In this document: one piece after another, positions 11,601-23,600 of the stretch
Numbering within the stretch: the first letter of the stretch is position 1
Layout: each line of letters begins with the position of its first letter
Source of the DNA: Tieghemiomyces parasiticus
Lineage: Eukaryota > Kickxellomycota > Dimargaritomycetes > Dimargaritales > Dimargaritaceae
DNA length: 30,238 bases
Direction: 5' to 3'
Assembly: GCA_027575765.1 (NCBI GenBank)
Contig: JANBPT010000573.1
Span: 1-30,238, forward strand
The notes under the pieces: generated by a model
Told to the model about the DNA's origin: nothing
Database searches by the model: none
What the model saw: only the letters and a program-made list of their open reading frames with translations
Translations under genes and position numbers: made by a program

Positions 11601-14600
11601 CGAGGGCGAGCTATCAAAGTCTATGATACCAGCAAGCGCCGCAGGGGTGCCGTACTGGAATATCTGCGCGATACTGACATGGATGCCATGGTCACGGCAC
11701 AGTGAGGAGAGCCGGATGGCCGAGATGGAGTCGCCACCCAGTTGGAAGAAGGACTCATGGATGTCGATCTGGGAGGCTGACATGTTAAGAACCTGGGCCA
11801 TGGTGTCGACGATTAGGAGCTGTACCTCGTTCTCCGGCGCAGTCACCAGTCGGTCGGATTTGTGGCAGACCAAAGAGGGCAGGAGGCCAAGCAGTCGGCG
11901 TTTGTCGGTCTTGCCGTTCGTATTAAGCGGTAGTTCAGTAAGCGGGAAGAAGGCACTAGGCACCATGTACGGCGGAAGGCGGGCCGCCGCGTGCGCCCTC
12001 AGGCTCGATGGAGCAACGGAGTCGGGACAAACAAACGCATACAGCTTACCAGATGAAAAAACCACTGCGACCGAGCTGACCTCTAAGCACTGACCCAGGA
12101 CAGCTTCGATCTCCCGGGGCTCCACACGATGGCCGCGAACCTTGACCTGATCGTCACTGCGGGCAAAGTACTCCACCGTCCCGTCCAGGAGCCAGCGGCC
12201 CATATCGCCCGTACGGTACAGGTAACCACTTCCGGTGTACGGATTGGGAAGGAGGGCCTTAGAATTAAGATCGGGGCGGTTCACATAGCCGCGGGTGACG
12301 CAGATACCGCCGACGTAAATCTCTCCAGGTACGCCGACCGGTACAGGGCGTAGCTTGTGGTCCAGGATGTAGCACTCAGTGTTGGGAAGCGGGCGGCCGA
12401 TGGTGACAGGGCCGCCAGTGATGAATTGCGCAGCGTGGCATACGAAACACTCAGTAGGGCCATACATGTTGGTGACGGGACAGTGGCTTGACCAGCGCTC
12501 GGCAAGAGGACGAGGCAGGGCCTCTCCAGCAGCAATCACACGGCGTAGGTTAGGGTACTTGGTCGGGTCGAGAGTGGCCAGGACGGAGGGCGTGGCCATT
12601 AGGACGTCGACCTTGGGCAACGTGTCCAGGAGGTCGTTGCGCAGTACGACCGTAGAACCGTTGCACACGGTGGCCAGGATCTCAACGAGGCAGCAGTCGA
12701 AGGTGAGGGCCATGTTCTGCATCACCCGCATTCCCGATCGGATGGCAATGACCTCCGGCGACTGCTGGACGAAGTTGGCCATGACACGGTGTTCCAGTTG
12801 GACACCCTTAGGTTGCCCTGTTGTTCCAGACGTGTAGAGGATATGGGACAAGTCGGTGGGCTGGACGATGGGAAGTCCAAGGTCCGTCGATTCACTGCTG
12901 TCGTTGATCAGTAAGGTGTCGAGAGAGTCCGTGGCCACCCCTGTGCCATGGCGAATGGCTTCCACCTTTTCCACGTCGCCAATATTGTACAGGATACGTT
13001 GGATTCCGCAGTCACGGGCAATGAACTGCAGACGGTCGAGGGGAAGGTTAGCATCTAAAGGCACAAATGAAGCACCTGCTAAGTGTACGCCCAACATAGC
13101 GGCGGCCGTACTAGGCAGACGGTCTATGAGTAGGCCAACCGGCTCTTCTCGCTGGACTTCCTGGGAGAGGAGATGGCGGGCAATGACCCTGGACTTCTCC
13201 AGGAGCTCCCGGTAGGTCCAGCTAATGTTACCCGAGACGGGGTCGTCGTACTCGACAGCGGGGTGGTCAGGGGTTCGCTCAGCTTGCTTAGTGAACAGCC
13301 CGGGAATACAAGTGTCAAAGTCGATAGGCTTAGTAGGGCGCGCCATGTTAACGGTTAAGCTCTGGAGCTCGGTACAGGTGAGCAGGTCCAGGTCAGCCAG
13401 ACTAGACGAACCGCTGTGCTGCTGGAGAATATCCGCCATCTGACTTATAATAGACCGTAAGTGTCCACCTAGAGCCTCAATGTAGGGTTGGGCAAAGTCA
13501 CTCGTGCTCCAGTTAAGAGCGGCTGTCAGCTGGTCATGCTCAACGTGGGTAATCACCGTCAGCGCATACTCCGTCGATTCGACTGCTTTGAGGTCTGAAA
13601 ACGTGACTGCCTGATCGTCGCTGTCCATGCCAGTGTTGGGGTAGTTTTCATAGACCAGCATCGTGTTGAACATGTCAGTGACTCGAAGGTCGCCCTCCAC
13701 CCAACAGTTCAGATCAGCAAGGTGACTGTGCTCCACGGCGACCAGTCGTTGGGTTTGCGCATTGATGCCCTGGAGAAAGCCCTTAAGTTCCATATCTGCT
13801 CCTATAGTTACACGACACGGTACGGTGTTGATCAGGCAACCTACGACACCGTCAACACCGGGCAAGTCCAGGGCACGACCCGACACAGTATTGCCGAACA
13901 CAATGTCGGATAAGCCGGTGTAGCGGTGGAGGAGGTAGGCCCAGGAGGCCTTGAGCAGGGTGTATATGGTCAACCCGTAGTCTTGAACCAGGGCCTGAAG
14001 GTGGGCCACGTCATCATGGATCACAATATGGTACTCGGTCCTGGTTGAGGAAGCAGCGGGGGCTTTCGGCAAAAGCAGCATCGTTGGTTGCTCGATACCT
14101 CGCAAGTAGTCCCCCCATACAGTCCGCGCCTCCTTATCATCCAGGTTGCCGATGTGCTCCACGTAGTCGGAAAATTCTACCGCGGGAGATAAACTGGCCG
14201 ACGGACCAGACGAGAGGAAGTGGCGCAGTTCCTGTGTAAAGATGCCAAACGACCACCCATCGATCAGCGCGTGGTGAATCGTCATGATCATGCGAGTGCT
14301 ATCCTGGGTGACCGGTGCAACGCAGTAGCGGAGTAGCGGTTGATCCGGGGTGAAGCCCAGGGCCTTGTCGCTTCGTAGGTAATCCTCCTCGTTCTGTACA
14401 CCGACCTCTGACCAGCACCCAATTGCTCGCCAGCCGAATCGAGGCCGCCGTGACACCACCTGGATGCCATTGCTCCGGGCGTTGCTGAAGGAGGTGAGAA
14501 AGACGGTGCGCAGGATGGAGTGGCGGGCAACGACTGCCTCGAGGGCGTGAAGGAGGACGTCGCTGTCGCTGACACCGTTGATGGTCATGGCGAACTGGAG

Positions 14601-17600
14601 AAGGTATTCGGTGGGGTCCTTGGCAGTGGCCGTCCAGAGTCCCTGCTGCATGGGCGTCATGGGGTACAAATTTTCCACCTCGTCAACGGTGAGTCCCAGG
14701 GTGGGGAGATCGGCAACGATCTTGGCCATGTCACCCTGATTGGCCTCGAGCAAAGGGAAGTCTGACGGCACCCACAGACCAGCAAGGTCGAGGGTCGCTA
14801 TTTCAGCCAAATACTTGCGTACCTGGTCACCCAGGGCCGCCACGGTAGCAGTTGGGACGACCTGCGGGCAGTAGTTGACGGTCAGCTGCAGGCCGGTACT
14901 GGTTTGCCATCCGAGGACCTCCAGTACCTGCGGGCGCAGCTCCTCATCACCACCAATGGGGATTAGAGGGAGGAGGTCGTGGCGGACGATCCAGGGCGCC
15001 TTCCCATGGCAGGTGAGGGCACGGTCATCGGTCGTTCGGCCGAGGAAGTTAAACACGACCTCCATGGGGTGGTAGGCGGCAGTCGCTTGAGAGCTTGGAT
15101 CGAGTGGTGCCTTCGGCCAGTCGGTTTCTAGGCCGTGGTGTCGTAGACTCCGCCGGGTGTGCTTGATTTGGTGGAGATGATCGCTAACACAAGTCGACGA
15201 AGTATTGGTCACCGTGACGGGCAGGATAGTGGTAAACCAGCCCACCGTGCGACTCAGATCCATACCCTCGTGCCAGGGGTGGCGGCCGTGGGATTCCGTA
15301 TGCACCGTAGTGGTGGGAGAGTGGGTCACCACGGCCAACGCCCCACAGAGGGCGGCCAGGAGGAGCTCGTCGAGGCGGAATGAATCCCCGGAAACCTGGA
15401 TAAGTGCCTCGGTTACATCGGTTGGGATCTGAACAGTGTGGCTGATCTCATTCCCAGCCGTGTTGGCCGGTAGTGCTGTCAGTGGACAGAGCGAGAGTGG
15501 CAACGGGTAGACCAACACGGGCTCAGGGTCCAAGTGGGCCACGCTTCGCTCCCGACGCCTCCGGTCGAGCTCCGAGGCCCAGTTGGCGAAGGGCAAGGAG
15601 GGTGGCAGGGGTGTAAGGTCGTCTAGCAGTGAAGTTAGGTCTTCCAGGAGGATGGACCAGGACACGAGGTCCACGACCAGGTGGTGTATGGTCAGGAAGA
15701 GCAGGGTTGGTGATGAACGACGGCCGTTCTCGGGAGCACCCAGGTGAACGAGTGCAGCGGCGACGTTGCGGCCCTGGTGAATGTCTATGGACTGCTGCAC
15801 TTGATAGCAGCATTGGGATAGCTCAGATTCGACACAGGTGACCTCGTGGACCTGGCTGGACAGAGTGGGAAAGGGAGGCGGAATGGTTTGGGACCATTGT
15901 CCAGTGGGGTCACGGCGGAACTGACTGCGCAGCACAGCGTGGTGATTGACCACGCGGAGCAGGGCCCTACCGAGCGTGTCACGTGAGACGGGGCGAGTGA
16001 GCTCGAGCAAGAAGGACTGGTTGAAGTGGCTGAGGCTACGGAACCCCTGGGCAAAGAACCAGCGCTGGATCGGGGTCAAAGGGAACGAAACTCCGTAAGG
16101 AATAGGGGCCAACCCGGAAGTCGTGGACTGGACAAGGCGTTCCATGGTGGTCGCTGCTGTGGACAGGGGCCGACTCTTAAGCAGTATGGGAACCGGGAGC
16201 CGGTAGCCTAACTGTCGACACCGCGCTGAGACCTGGATGGCCGAGATCGAATCGCCGCCGAGCCTGAAGAATGGGAGGTTGTCGGTAACCGGGTCGTGAG
16301 CTAGACCTAACGTCTCGACCACTGCGGTCCAAAGCACCTGCGACTCGGGTGACATTACATGCTCGCCCGCCAGTGTTGTACCCATTTCTAGGATTGACGC
16401 CTGGTACTTTAGGAATAAGGCAACTAGGGCCTGGCGGTCGACCTTGCCGTTGGTCGTTAGAGAGATATGGTCGAGGCCCATGATATGGCTGGGTACCATG
16501 TAACTCGGCAGGACCTCCTGCAGGGCCGATTTGACAGATGCTGTATCGAACTGTCCAGGGCATACAAAAGCCACCAGGGTGCGCTCATGGATAAGGACAT
16601 GAGTGTCTTGTACACCCGGTAAGTTGAGAAGTGCCCCACGCACCTCGGCCAGTTCGATACGGAATCCACGCAGCTTGACCTGGTCGTCACGGCGGCCCAG
16701 ACACTCCACCTCGCCGGTAGGCAGCCAGCGGCCGAGATCGCCGGTGCGGTACACAGGGCCGGATGAATAAGGCAGGCGAACAAACTTCACCTCGTTGAGA
16801 TCAGGCCGGTTGACGTAGCCCGCACTGACACCCAGGCCGCCCACACAGATCTCGCCGACGCTGCCGATGGGTACGAGCTGGTCGTGCTGGTTAACGATGT
16901 AGCATTCGCTGCCGGCGATGGGCCGGCCAATGGTGATGGGTTTGGCAAGCTGGGCCGTCAGGGTATGGCTAATGACAGTGACCTCGGTGGGGCCGTAGAG
17001 GTTCTGTACCTCGCAGTATGGGAGCCACTTGGCTGCCAGTTCAGTCGGCAGTGCCTCGCCCGCGCTCATGACCCGGCGTAGGTTAGGGTAGATCGTAGGG
17101 CTTAGGGAGCCCAAGACGGAAGGGGTTAGGAAGACGCCGTCGACGGTATGTAGAGCGGCAGGCATGTCGCCGTCGCTGAATACCAGCGTCGAAGACGTGC
17201 AGAGCGGGGACAGGGCCACCAGTATGAACACGTCGAAGCCAACGGCCATGGTCTGCAAGTAGCGTGTCCCAGGTTCCGGACAGAGCGTAGTCTCTGGTGC
17301 CAGGAGCAGGTTAGTCAGGCTGGCATGGCGGATTGTGACGCCCTTGGGCTGACCCGTGGTGCCCGAAGTAAATAGAATGTATGCCAGGTCTTCAGGGTGA
17401 TGGCAGTAAGGGGAGAGGGCAGAACCAGAGTCTAGCTCAGAGTTTAGGAGTTTCAGGCCTGGTAGGGCCTCCGTCCAGGTCACTCCGGTTTCAGTCATGT
17501 TCAGGACGACCGTGCATTGGGCGGTCTCAACCATGTAGCACTGACGCTGCTGGGGCAGGGCACTGTCCACGGGTACATAGACGGCCCGGAGTAGCCAGAG

Positions 17601-20600
17601 GGCCAACATGGCCATGACGGTGGCTGGACGGCTCTCTACGATTACTGCTACCCGGTCCTGCACTCCGATGCCGCGGTGCTGAAGGGCCCACGCCAGACTG
17701 TTGACCCGGGCGTCCATATCAGTGTAGTTCACAGTCTCCAACTGGGACTCGAGGGCCACCGTGTGAGGACTGCGCTGGACGCTGTCACAGACTAAGCTAA
17801 TGACACTGGTGCTGGTATCAGAAGGGTCGTACTCGCTGGGGCTCCGACCAAAGTCCTCTAGTAGGAGATGCTCCTCCGTCGGACATACCAAAGGGACCGT
17901 GGTCAAAGGTGAGGTGCTGGTGAGGGCGACTTGACAGTAGTACAGCAGGTTGGCCCCCAGGCGCTCGATGGTGGCTGAACCAAAAAGGTCCGGGTTGTAC
18001 TGGAGGGTCATGCCGTGGCTGGGACCGGAGAGACTGATTCGGAAGATGATATCATGCCGAAGGGCAGGGCGGGACTGGGCTTCAACATCCCATTCGACAG
18101 GGTCGACTGCGATACCCACACGGACTGGATGCCAGAGCGGGTAGGCCGGCTCGCGGGGAAGACCAGCGTACGGGTCGTAGTCTGGGGTCAAGTGGTCCAC
18201 GGAGCGTTGCAGCTGCTGCGTAAGGGCAGTGCTAAGGTCATCTAGACTGGACGCACTTGCGGCACCTGGGACTAGCACCGGACAAGCCAGGTGACCTAGG
18301 GAAACAGTATACGTTTCTCTACGACATACGCTATGGTTAAGTAGCATGTCAACCAGGACGTCATCGGTACCACAGATCCTTCCGAGATAGGACCCCACAA
18401 TGGCCGTCCACAGCCCAAGTGGTGCGACAGGGTTCCCTTCAGTAGGGCAGGATAATCCGCGGATAACCTCCTGGGCCAAGCCGAACCGAAGGCAGGCCGA
18501 ACTAAACGTGGGCACACGAGTGCGAGGACGGTCGAGCGGTAGTTTCAGATCCGCAGAGGCTTCGGCCATTGTCTCCGTCCAGTAAGCACGGACCGAGCTA
18601 TCTGATGGAAGGCGGCCGACGGTGGCTGTGCGTCCCATGGCGAGCGACGGGCTAACGTCAAACACCTGACCGTCATGTTTGGCTCTGAAGGCCAGCTGCA
18701 GCTCCTCGGTAAGGAGCTGGAATAACATCTCAGGTGCCAGGATCTGGTGGATACGGACCACCAGACTGGGTGGTTCCGGCTGGTAGAGAACGGCCAACAT
18801 ATCCGTGCTGACCAGGACCTTCCCAGCTGCTTCGAGGCCATTTCTACGCAGGGACTGGGAACCGACGGTAGCCTGGGAAGCCGAGGACAGACGCTTCGGA
18901 GAAAGCAGATAGGCTACGAGCCGGCCCTCCTCCTTACGGACCACGGTGCGCAGCCAGTCCACTCGGCTTAGGAGCTGGTCGAGGACCCACTGGACGTCCG
19001 AATGGGTAAGCTGGTGGGGAATACTGAGCTTGGCTTGGTGGTAGAACTGACCAGGGTCCTCCGAGAGTTGACAGGCGAGCCACACCTGGGCCTGGTAGGG
19101 TGTCACCTTCATCGGGCGGATCAGCTCAGACTTGGGCTCGTTCGATTGGCCTTCTGGTGTACGAATAGGCGATAGCGAAGGGCTGGAACGTTGGATCACC
19201 AGTGTCAAGCCGGCCAAATCATCGCAGGCCAGGACGTTCCGCAAGTCAAGGGTGGCCCTGAAACGTTGGCTGATGCGGTGCTCCAGCTGGAGGAACAGGG
19301 TGGGTCTAGCCAGCACAGACACCCAGGCATCCTCACCATCAGGCATCTCATCTCCGGTTCCCAGGAGCAGGTCGGTACAGGTCACGGCGAGCCACCTACC
19401 CACTGTGTCTAAGGACGACCCCTGGTTCTCTGTGTCCAACACATGAAGGTATGCCTCACCTAGCCGAGTAACCTCACCCTCACTGGCGCTGGACAAGTGC
19501 GGGTAAGCCTCAAGTGAGATAAAAGAGACAGGCACAAGGTCGGCAGGGAGGTTCACACCGGCCAGCAGAGGTCCGAATGACTCGCACGCAGTCTCGGGTG
19601 CTGAGACACGAGTTACGATGCGACCGCCGTGGATGCTGACAGAATAGGGTGAGGGCAGCCCTTGTTTGGCCAGGTAGTGATCTAGGACAGCAAGAGGCAG
19701 CTGAACACCGTCCACCGTAATCAGTCGCCCAGGACAGTTCTGGGTCGGATCAGGAGGCGAATTGAAAACCTGGGTGATTGTGGTGTCCGCAGTCGCTTTT
19801 GCGAGCTTGATTAGCACGGAGCTGACCTGCTGTACCAGTTGAATAATGTCGGCCTCACTGCAAAACATGCGCCTGTAGAAGCACTTGACGCCGACGGCAT
19901 GCGGTCCGTCGACGAAATCCAGGGTGAGCGGGTACTCGGTAAACTCGTGCACCCGTACCAGCTCCAGGGTCATGTCCCCGGCCTGATGTGAACCCTGGGG
20001 GAAGTTCTCGAAGCCACCGAGCACATGGAATAGAGGGGAGGCCAGGGTTGGACTGCACCAGGCCTGGACTTTGGCAAGACTGGTGTGCTCGAAGGGGATC
20101 ATCCCGGTGGCGTCGGCCTGGAGCTGCTGGAGCCATTGGCCGATGCGTTGGTCCGTCAGGCGGAACCGCAACGGAACGGTGTTGAGGCAGGGACCGACGA
20201 CGGTGTCAATGTCCGCCACGTCCAGGTTACGACCTGACACTACAAAGCCAATGACGAGGTCGTCCCGGTCCAGGTACTGGGCCAAGACGAGGGCGTAGGC
20301 GGCCTTTAGGAGGGTCGAGAGGGTCACACCAAACTGCTGGGCGGCATTGTGTAAGCGTGACTTATCGGCGTTGAGGGTACAGTGGTACTCGGCAAAGCCA
20401 TGCTCACCCGTGAGCTCCGTACTGAGCATGGGTGCTGGTGTGGGCTGAACACCCCGTAAATACTCAACCCAGAACGCACACGCCTCGTCTTGGTCCTGAT
20501 TGGCCACCTGTTCGACCACGGTGTTGAATGAAGGTGAGGCCAGTTGGTCTGCCATGTCTGGAGAGGCGTACAGCTGGCCCAGGTCACGCAGCAGGAGCGG

Positions 20601-23600
20601 GATTGACCAGCCGTCGACCAGGGCGTGGTGGATGGCCAGGACCAGCAGGTACTCGTTGGAACGCTCGGTGGGAAATATGTTAACCCGGACCATGGGCCTG
20701 GTCATGTCGAAGCCCAGGGCACGGTTTTCGTTGAAAAAGTCGGTCAGGGAAGGAAGGGGTGCCTCGGCTAGACTCCAGGCCAGCGGTGCGCGGTGTAGAA
20801 CAACCTGGGCAAGTCCGTTGCCAAGTGGTGCGACGGTCGGAATGAAGACGGTGCGCAGGACGCTGTGGCGCTGTGTTAAGTTCGCCAAAGCTTGCTGGAG
20901 CTGACTGAGGACTACTTCACCAGAGAGGGTTATGGCGGCCTGGACCAGGTAGGCCGAGTGGTCTTGCAGCGTAGCAACGAGCAGACCGCCCTGCATGGGG
21001 GTACATGGCAGGATAGCGTCTATGTTGGAAGCAGCAATGCCGCGTTCCTCCAGGTCGGCCAGCAGGGTGTCGAATTCCTGGGCGGTGGGCTGGAGTAGCG
21101 GCGCATCGAATCGAGTGAGAAGCGGCTGGACGGAAGCCGTTGGGGTGACGGCCAGGTGCTCGAGGTCTTGGCGCCACAGGCGGATCAGTTGTTCAGCCCA
21201 TTGGGTCCCATACACCCGCGGATTGTACTCCATGACCAGGCGCAGCCGGTCCTGGTTGACGAGGGGCATGGGGTTGATGTCGAAGATGACGTGTTCGTCG
21301 GGGGCAAAATCGTGCAGGCCGAAGCAGTCATCCCACTCGATGCTAACCGCACCACTGTTTGCGCCACCTGCACCCGCATTGCCGAACCGACCAAAGTAGT
21401 TGAACTGGACGTCGAGGCGCTCGGGGGTTTTGGCCAGGAGCTTGGCCCGCTCAGCTGGGTCCGCCCCCGGCATGTGGCGGAGTAGGCTGTAGGGGAAACC
21501 ACGCACGGGGATCTGCTGCATCGCCTCCTTGGTGTTATGTAGGGTGGCTAGGATCGAACTGCCCAGGGGTACGTCCAGGACCAAGGGGTACAGGACGGTG
21601 AACCAGCCTACGGTGCGACTCACATCCATGGCGTCCGACCAGGGCTCGCGACCGTGGCCCTCCATGACAAAGGAGACCTGGGTGGTACCCAACGCCTGGC
21701 AGTAGGCCCGGGCAAAGGAGGCCAAGAGAATGTCGCGCGGAGTGACACGCCATTGTGGCGCCAGTTGCAGCAGGAGCCGGGTGGTGAACTCCCGGTCGAA
21801 TTCGTGGGATATGGATAGGCGGGCAGCGGTGGGCACTGGGTCCAGGACCTCTGGGGGAGGCAGGAGTTGGCGGTTATCCACCATCATGCTCTGCACGGGC
21901 CAGGCATCGGCAGTGAGGGTCCGGGCGTAGTCGTCCAACTGGCTGCACCAGGTCTGGAAGGACAGGGTCTTGGGCGGCAGCTGACCCCCGGTAAGCAGGG
22001 TCTGCAGGTCCTCGATCAGGACACGCCAGGAGACCAGGTCAACTAGGGCGTGGTGAATGGTCCAGAACAGACGGGCTGGCTCGGACTCGGCGCCAGTGTG
22101 GATCAGACAGGCTGCCATGACAGGGCCGTCCGTGAGGTGCAGGCTGGACTGGACCTTCAAAATGAAGTCGGCATAGTCCACCTCGTTCACGGTGGCCTCG
22201 ATCACAGGGATGTGGCTGGGGATGGCCTCGGTAGTTGGGATGTACTGTTGCCACGCACCTGCCTCATTCAGCCTGAACCTAGCACGCAGGATGTCATGGT
22301 TGTTGGCCAGTTGGACTAGAGCGTGGCTAATCTGTCCGATTGTAACCGACGGATCCACACGCAGGGTGAAGGACTGGTTGAAGTGGTGGGGGTTGCGGAA
22401 CGGCAGGCCATAGAACCAGCGCTGAATCGGGGTTTGGTCGATACAGCCCTGGACCTGGTGCTGATTTTTCTCGGAGGCCGCCGTGGCCAGCGGGGTCAGT
22501 CTGGCGGCCAAGGCGCGGAACTGGCGACATTCGTAGATGAGCGGCACGGTGGCCTTGAACCCGAGCTGCCGGCATTTGGATACGAGCAGGATGGCCGAAA
22601 TGGAGTCACCGCCAATACGGAAGAAGTCGTCGGTTGTCCCAATGTGGTCACCAGGGAGCTGGAGGATCTGGGCCCAGGCCTCACGCAGGCGCAGCTCCAA
22701 GTCAGTGAGGCTTTGGGATTGTGCGGGGACTATCTCCAAGAAGGACTCAGTTGCGGTCGGTAAAGCCTTGCGGTCGACCTTACCGTTGGCGGTCAGCGAG
22801 AGGCGGGCTACGGGGACGACACGATCGGGTACCATAAACCTGGCCAAACGGCTGCGGAGGTAGTCTAGCAAGGCCACGGTGTCCACCGACTGGGGTTCCA
22901 CAAACAAGGCCAGAGAATTACTTTGAACAGAAGCCACGGCGAGCTGAGCGGCGGGAAAACTGGTGGCGGCAGCCTCGACCTCCTCGAGTTCGATACGGAA
23001 GCCCCGGAGTTTGATCTGGTGGTCCATGCGACCCAGCAGGTCGACGTGGCCATGGGACAGCCAACGGGCTCGGTCACCCGTCAAATACACGCGACCGGGA
23101 CCGAACGGATTAGCGATGAACTTGTGGGCGGTGAGGTCCGGCAGGTTGCAGTAACCACGGGCAATGCTCAGACCACCGATCAGAAGCTGGCCCGGGGCAC
23201 CCACGGGCACTAACCGCAGGTGGTCGTCCACAATGTAGCATAAGTAGTTAACACTGGGTGGACCGACCGAGATGTAGTTAGGATCAGCGAGAACTAGGGT
23301 ATTGGACGTCACCGTAGTTTCGGTGGGCCCGTAGACGTTGGCCAACTTGCAGTGGCCATGCCATTTGGCATGGAGGTCAGCAGTGACGTGTTCTCCGGCC
23401 AAGACCAGAAACGCTAGCTGAGGATACTGACCAGGGTTCAAGCGGGCGGCAAACGACGGCGTGACGATAGCCGAGTGCACACTCTGAAGGTCAGCCAGTA
23501 AGTCGGCACCGGGAATGACCACTGTCCCACCTTGGCAAAGAGTCCTGAGGAGACTCCATAGGATACCGTCGAAGCCCAGTGAGAGGACTAGTAGGTCACG

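Noticed and set aside
10848..11705. 285-codon plus-strand open frame inside the NRPS
   Set aside because: It is antisense to C4 and T3 coding sequence, has no recognisable motif, and is explained by the GC-rich codon pattern of the gene on the other strand.
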